Notes under the pieces: generated by a model
Databases searched by the model: none
What the model saw: only the letters and a program-made list of their open reading frames with translations
What the model was told of the DNA's origin: nothing
NCBI RefSeq assembly: GCF_044761985.1
Contig: NZ_JBIWDK010000004.1
Coordinates: 248,001 to 312,000, forward strand
Direction: 5' to 3'
DNA length: 64,000 nucleotides
Origin: Peribacillus sp044761985
GTDB lineage: Bacteria; Bacillota; Bacilli; Bacillales; DSM-1321
Translations under genes and position numbers: made by a program
Part shown: positions 60,249 to 64,000 of the stretch, in pieces
How the letters are laid out: every line of letters starts with the position of its first letter
Numbering within the stretch: position 1 is the stretch's first letter

Positions 60249-60818
60249 TCATACGATCCAAGTCGTCAATTGGTCGATTGGCGTTTTTTTTGCTGGTTTG
60301 GGCTCCATATCCGGATACCCCAGATAGATAAAAGCCAGGATTTCCCCTTTGGCCGATAAACCGAAAAATTCCCTCACCTTATCATGATAGGCAATTTTAC
60401 CGGTTCTCCATACCGCACCCAGCCCCAGCGAGTGTGCCGTTAATAGCATGTTCTGAACAGCACTGTTGACCGCACCATACTCTTCAGTTAGAATGACATT
60501 TTTCTTATCGCTAGGCTCAATGCCTACCGCAATGATGACAGGCGCCCTCAGTGGGTTTTTCTTTGCTTTTTCCATTTTGCTTATTAGGCTCTCTGGTGTG
60601 TCATCCACATTTTCAAGTTTAGTGATTTCCTCAAAAACCTGACCAAGCTTGTTTCTTCCTTCACCCATCAGCACGAAAAACCGCCAAGGCTCCGTTCTAA
60701 AGTGATTAGGTGCATAAGTTCCGGATTCGATAATTTGTTCGATGATTTCTTTGGGCACAGGATCTTGTTTGACCAGCCCAATACTTCTTCTCGTTTTAAT
60801 GGCTTCAAAAGCATCCAT
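60249..60818 (-). CDS. Nitroreductase family protein
   Basis: A 189-aa FMN-dependent oxidoreductase (KTRRSIG motif near the start; APNHFRTEPWRFFVL; EYGAVNSAVQNMLLTAHSLGLGAVWRTG). It reduces nitro compounds or quinones with NAD(P)H; the natural substrate is unknown. Resembles B. subtilis YfhC. It lies 13 bp after telA and probably shares its operon. GGGGG precedes the ATG. Confidence 0.88.
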   Translation of the reverse strand: MDAFEAIKTRRSIGLVKQDPVPKEIIEQIIESGTYAPNHFRTEPWRFFVLMGEGRNKLGQVFEEITKLENVDDTPESLISKMEKAKKNPLRAPVIIAVGIEPSDKKNVILTEEYGAVNSAVQNMLLTAHSLGLGAVWRTGKIAYHDKVREFFGLSAKGEILAFIYLGYPDMEPKPAKKTPIDQLTTWIV

Positions 60819-60831
60819 CGTAGATTCCCCC

Positions 60832-62004
60832 TTATCCTTTTATCTCCAGAAGCTTCTGCTTCAATTCATTTTCCATCACGGCAAGTTCCTGCTCAGCATG
60901 ACGTCGTTTATGTCTTCCTTCTTCTTGAATTCTAAGCGTTTCTTCAAGAGTGGAAATTAAATTGGCCTGTGTATTCTTAAGCGTTTCAATGTCTACCAGC
61001 CCCCGCTCATTTTCCTTGGCGGTTTCGATCGTATTGACTTTCAACATCTCCGAATTCTTCAATAACAGGTCATTCGTCGTTTTGGATACCTGTTTTTGTG
61101 CCTCCACGGCATGACGCTGTCTGATTAAAGTCAATGCAATGGCGACTTGGTTCTTCCAAAGTGGGATGGCCGTCATGATGGAGGATTGTATCTTCTCGAC
61201 AAGTGCCTGATTCGTATTTTGAATCAACCTGATCTGCGGAGCGCTTTGAATTGTGATTTCGCGGCTCAATTTCAGATCATACAGCCTTTTATCGAGTCGT
61301 TCAGCAAATTGGCGCATATCGTTGACTTCCTGGAACTTCATCTGGTCATTGCTCATCTCAGCAGATTTCTTAAGCGCAGGAATGGTTTGCTCATATAACT
61401 CTTCAAGCTTGATTTCCCCTGCTGCGATATAGACATTCAACGCTTGGAAGTACTCCTTATTCGTTTCATAGAGCTTTTCCAAGATTACAATATCCGATAG
61501 GAGTACATTCTTGCTACGATCAAGCTTGACGCTGATTCGGTCGATTTGAGCGCCTGTTTTTTGGTACTTCGAAAGGGCTTCCTGTACCGAGCCTGACAGT
61601 TTGCCGAACATTCTAGCGAAGAACGAGGGTTTTTCGGCCTTCAGTTCATCCGGGCTCAATTCGTTTAATTTCTTCATTAGATCACTGATGATGTCGCCTA
61701 CCTCACCAACATCCTTCTTTTGCACATGCTCAAGCATCGAATTGGAAAAGGACAGTAGCTTTGATTGGGCCGGTGTTCCATACGATATCATGGCCTGATG
61801 ATTCGTCGGGTCGATCTGTTTCGCAAGCTGATAGGCCTTCTCCCGATTCTCCTCCGGAATCACATCGATGAGTTTGACCGGCTTTGCTTCCTGTTTGGAC
61901 AATGTTTCTTGCTCCTTCACCTCAGCAAAAGGATTGGCTAAAAGGTCATCCATTAAATTAGAGCTACTGGCATTATTCAACAAATCAGAATCCTTATTAT
62001 TCAT
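60832..62004 (-). CDS. yaaN: TelA/YaaN toxic anion resistance family protein
   Basis: A 390-aa soluble, largely coiled-coil protein of the TelA family (PF05816 type). Recognisable are SSFARMFGKLSGSVQEAL-like PSFFARMFGKLSGSVQEALSKYQ, NVYIAAGEIKLEEL and SIMTAIPLWKNQVAIALTLIRQRHAVEAQKQVSKTTNDLLLKNSE. Relatives are linked to tellurite and antimicrobial resistance. It overlaps xpaC (ATGA), as the xpaC-yaaN pair does in B. subtilis. Confidence 0.92.
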   Translation of the reverse strand: MNNKDSDLLNNASSSNLMDDLLANPFAEVKEQETLSKQEAKPVKLIDVIPEENREKAYQLAKQIDPTNHQAMISYGTPAQSKLLSFSNSMLEHVQKKDVGEVGDIISDLMKKLNELSPDELKAEKPSFFARMFGKLSGSVQEALSKYQKTGAQIDRISVKLDRSKNVLLSDIVILEKLYETNKEYFQALNVYIAAGEIKLEELYEQTIPALKKSAEMSNDQMKFQEVNDMRQFAERLDKRLYDLKLSREITIQSAPQIRLIQNTNQALVEKIQSSIMTAIPLWKNQVAIALTLIRQRHAVEAQKQVSKTTNDLLLKNSEMLKVNTIETAKENERGLVDIETLKNTQANLISTLEETLRIQEEGRHKRRHAEQELAVMENELKQKLLEIKG

Positions 62005-62654
62005 TTTAGCCTCCTGCTTTCCTCTATTTGTGACTCTTTGCGTGTTTTAATGGTTTGTTTCGCAACATCCAATTCAAAATTGAGGGTATCAATATCATCG
62101 GAAAGGACTTTATATAAATCTTTTTCTATCGTTTTAGTAAGATCCTTCAACGTCTTTCTAGTTTCGGTCAATGACAGTTCAAGCTCCTTGTTCTTTCTCG
62201 GTTGCTGGGCCAGAAAAACATATTTCTCTGCCAATTCCGTTGCGGAATCCAAATGAGAATAATAAAACGATTCAGCTTTATAGAACCTTTTCGGCTCTTT
62301 TTTAGTCAGACTATATATTTTCCTGATCATTTTAATCATATCCTTCCTCTGTTTGAAGGAAGAAAGGTGACGCACTGAAATAAGTGCCTTTTGAACCCGC
62401 CAGATTTTTGGCTTTGCTTCATCTATATTTTTCTTTATATATTGATATTCTTTCCTTGTAAGTTGATGTTTTTTTAAAAATCGTGAAGTGAAATAAAGTG
62501 AACCCAACCAGTAAGTGAGCCCCCCTCCGACCAGTGAAAAGACCACCGAAAGCATGAAGGATTGATCTAAGGCAAATAGGCTGATCAATCCCACCAACAA
62601 AGCTATCGGGGCTGCAACCAGCATAGGAACAACATCAGCAAGAAATCGATTCAT
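62001..62654 (-). CDS. xpaC: XpaC family protein
   Basis: A 217-aa protein with two N-terminal membrane helices (VPMLVAAPIALLVGLISLFAL, FMLSVVFSLVGGGLTYWLGSLYF) and a helical cytoplasmic part. XpaC was named for hydrolysis of 5-bromo-4-chloroindolyl phosphate, but a partner role for TelA is more likely. AGGAGG precedes the ATG. First gene of the three-gene operon. Confidence 0.92.
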   Translation of the reverse strand: MNRFLADVVPMLVAAPIALLVGLISLFALDQSFMLSVVFSLVGGGLTYWLGSLYFTSRFLKKHQLTRKEYQYIKKNIDEAKPKIWRVQKALISVRHLSSFKQRKDMIKMIRKIYSLTKKEPKRFYKAESFYYSHLDSATELAEKYVFLAQQPRKNKELELSLTETRKTLKDLTKTIEKDLYKVLSDDIDTLNFELDVAKQTIKTRKESQIEESRRLK

Positions 62655-62915
62655 TAGTATTATCCTCCTGACTTACACTCTTTTCTATATATACGGATGA
62701 TCGCTACTTTAGTTTCATAACGGAAGAAAGATTTCTTCCTTACCTAAACGATATAGGAACTGGCGGATTTCTGCAAATTTATTGAAATGATTTCTTTTCC
62801 TCAAATCAGAAACCTTTCATATGAACATCCCCTAGGCAGCCATCTTTGTCACTTTCTTAACTCCCACATAGACTATTGATATCTGTCTATCCAGATTTTA
62901 AAGGAGAGTGAAGTA

Positions 62916-63233
62916 ATGAAGCATCACGGTTTCTATCCGTTGCCCCAACAAAACGGAAATCACCAGTTCCAAGAGCTGGATATCGAGGCCAAGCTCCCCC
63001 AAACGCAAACGATTGAAGGAAGAATCCTGGAACTTGAACGTCAAAATGAACGCCAACAGCTGAAGAGAATCAGCCAGGTTCATCACGATGTCTCACGCAT
63101 AAACGCTGCCGTGGACCAGGTAAACCAGATTGTGAATAGGCTCAGTGAACATGATCAGCAACGAAATAACAAAATCACCAAACATCCATGGGACGACGAA
63201 ATTATCCCGTTTCGCTATACCGTTGAAGACTAA
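62916..63233 (+). CDS. Uncharacterised 105-aa coiled-coil protein
   Basis: A hydrophilic protein rich in Gln and His. The middle (IEGRILELERQNERQQLKRISQVHHDVSRINAAVDQVNQIVNRLSEHDQQRN) is a predicted coiled coil, followed by a short tail HPWDDEIIPFRYTVED. No family recognised. AAGGAGAG precedes the ATG and a terminator follows, so it is probably real. Confidence 0.65.
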   Translation: MKHHGFYPLPQQNGNHQFQELDIEAKLPQTQTIEGRILELERQNERQQLKRISQVHHDVSRINAAVDQVNQIVNRLSEHDQQRNNKITKHPWDDEIIPFRYTVED

Positions 63234-63238
63234 TGCAT

Positions 63239-63277
63239 AAAAACAGCAGGGCCTTGCACCTGCTGTTTACATTTTTT
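63239..63277 (+). terminator. Terminator of coiled-coil protein gene
   Basis: AAACAGCAGG / CCTGCTGTTT (63241-63250, 63259-63268), then ACATTTTTTC. Confidence 0.85.
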
Positions 63278-63769
63278 CTAATTGCTCTTTCATTAAGTTT
63301 ATCGGATAACCTGATAGTTTTAGATGGATGAATCGATTATAGTAATGGTTAATTTCTTGAGTGTCCACTCCCACTATGTCCCTTCCCAACGGGTAGTCAT
63401 ACTGTATGTTTAGAATAACCTCTTTCAAGCAACCTAATGTACTACGATTATTAGTATTAGTTATGATCATTTCTTTGCCATTTTTCAATAGGGATCAATT
63501 AACTCAGGGTTGATCTCTTCTGCGAATAAACTTTCCCGTACATGTTGTACCAATAATTGCTTGAAGTTCAGAAAGTCTTTCTTCTTTACTCCCACGATGG
63601 TCACACTATAAAGGGTCAGATCATTTATCATCGTAAGACAAGTATATCTGCCAACCTTAAATGAATTGACATGCCATCTATAGAATCCCTCCTCCACGCC
63701 TTCCTTAAAATTGACTGCTTATATATCTAAATTTTTGAGAACCTTTTGGGTTGCTCCCACTAAGAACAT
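63267..63769 (-). pseudogene. Doubly broken DUF6933-like gene
   Basis: Reading from the ATG at 63769, 16 codons (MFLVGATQKVLKNLDI) run into an in-frame TAA (63721-63719). The frame then continues through AVNFKEGVEEGFYRWHVNSF...TCLTMINDLTLYSV to PELIDPY and a second stop at 63487-63485. A one-base shift there resumes as LKNGKEMIITNTNNRSTLG... to 63267. Restoring one T in the TATTG run joins the parts as DPYLKNGKEM. The whole, about 165 residues, resembles uncharacterised bacterial proteins of the RWH-N...ND type (DUF6933-like, from memory). Two independent lesions suggest a decayed gene rather than a sequencing error. Confidence 0.75.
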
Positions 63770-63800
63770 GCTTCCCTCACCTACCTTAATTGATTTCCGA

Positions 63801-63830
63801 ATCTATTAATCAAACGTTTGATTAATAGAT
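63801..63830. promoter_or_regulatory. 30-bp perfect palindrome, candidate operator
   Basis: ATCTATTAATCAAAC (63801-63815) is followed directly by its reverse complement (63816-63830). A palindrome without loop and without T-tract suggests a repressor operator (TetR or LacI type) more than a terminator. It lies 31 bp before the pseudogene start and 32 bp after the partial gene's stop. Confidence 0.6.
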
Positions 63831-63862
63831 GAAAAGCTGACTATTAGCGCAGGGTATAGCTT

Positions 63863-64000
63863 TTATGAAACCGTGTCATCCGTCTTCCTTAATAATCGAT
63901 ACACCACTTCTTCTATCCCTATATTGTAATACCCCATTTCCCGGAAGCTCTCGGCCGCTTGCTTCAGAGTCCCGGTAAATTTCATGACCCCTTTTTGCAA
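63863..64000 (-). CDS. C-terminal end of an unidentified protein
   Basis: An open minus-strand frame of 45 codons enters from the right edge and stops at 63863. It ends with GTLKQAAESFREMGYYNIGIEEVVYRLLRKTDDTVS. The composition is coding-like, but too little is present to name the family. Confidence 0.55.
   Translation of the reverse strand: MQKGVMKFTGTLKQAAESFREMGYYNIGIEEVVYRLLRKTDDTVS

Overview
The window looks like chromosomal DNA of a Bacillaceae species, most likely a Peribacillus/Bacillus simplex-type organism. This is inferred from close relatives of B. subtilis genes (qoxABCD, yclM, queF, iolS, ywaD, ycnJ/ycnI, xpaC-yaaN, intracellular subtilisin), sigma-A and sigma-B type promoters, GGAGG ribosome binding sites and Gram-positive riboswitches. 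I saw no rRNA, tRNA, CRISPR array, IS element or prophage. Where a longer in-frame extension existed, I chose starts by ribosome binding site.

Layout: 1-3.3 kb, a partial NarL-type sensor kinase, aspartokinase, and queF behind a preQ1 attenuator riboswitch. 3.4-9.6 kb, a DMT transporter, a small stress protein with a sigma-B-like promoter, and the aa3 quinol oxidase operon. 9.2-13 kb, a small membrane protein, an HtrA-type protease, two lipoproteins and a 21-bp periodic repeat array. 13-17 kb, a ribose-type ABC importer behind a SAM-I (S-box) riboswitch. 17-25.1 kb, a large dynamin-like GTPase, brnQ behind a T-box leader, iolS, an EamA transporter and rluF. 25.2-33.6 kb, a sugar-catabolism locus: importer, LacI regulator, ThuA-like protein, two Gfo/Idh/MocA dehydrogenases and a TIM-barrel isomerase, with a LacI-type operator and two cre matches. 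33.8-39.2 kb, a small protein, a YitT-type protein and an HssRS-HrtBA heme sensing/efflux locus. 39.2-42.4 kb, a gene remnant and an LXG polymorphic toxin with an Imm22-type immunity protein. 42.4-50 kb, the secreted aminopeptidase YwaD, then an iron alcohol dehydrogenase, a sensor kinase and a sigma-54 response regulator next to adhP, which has a -24/-12 promoter. 50-64 kb, a CBS-HEPN protein, a YbaK-type deacylase followed by a 29-bp triplicate repeat, queT behind a second preQ1 riboswitch, an orphan sensor kinase, ycnJ-ycnI, intracellular subtilisin, an AmiS/UreI channel, xpaC-telA-nitroreductase, a doubly broken pseudogene and a 30-bp perfect palindrome.

The strongest leads are: (1) the S-box in front of a sugar-type ABC importer, which suggests uptake of a methionine-cycle sugar such as methylthioribose; (2) the Fe-ADH/kinase/sigma-54 regulator/adhP module, an alcohol-responsive circuit visible from promoter to regulator; (3) the ThuA/Gfo/Idh/isomerase cluster, which resembles 3-keto-sugar pathways; (4) two intergenic arrays of a GACCGATA element repeated every 20-21 bp; and (5) the CBS-HEPN fusion.
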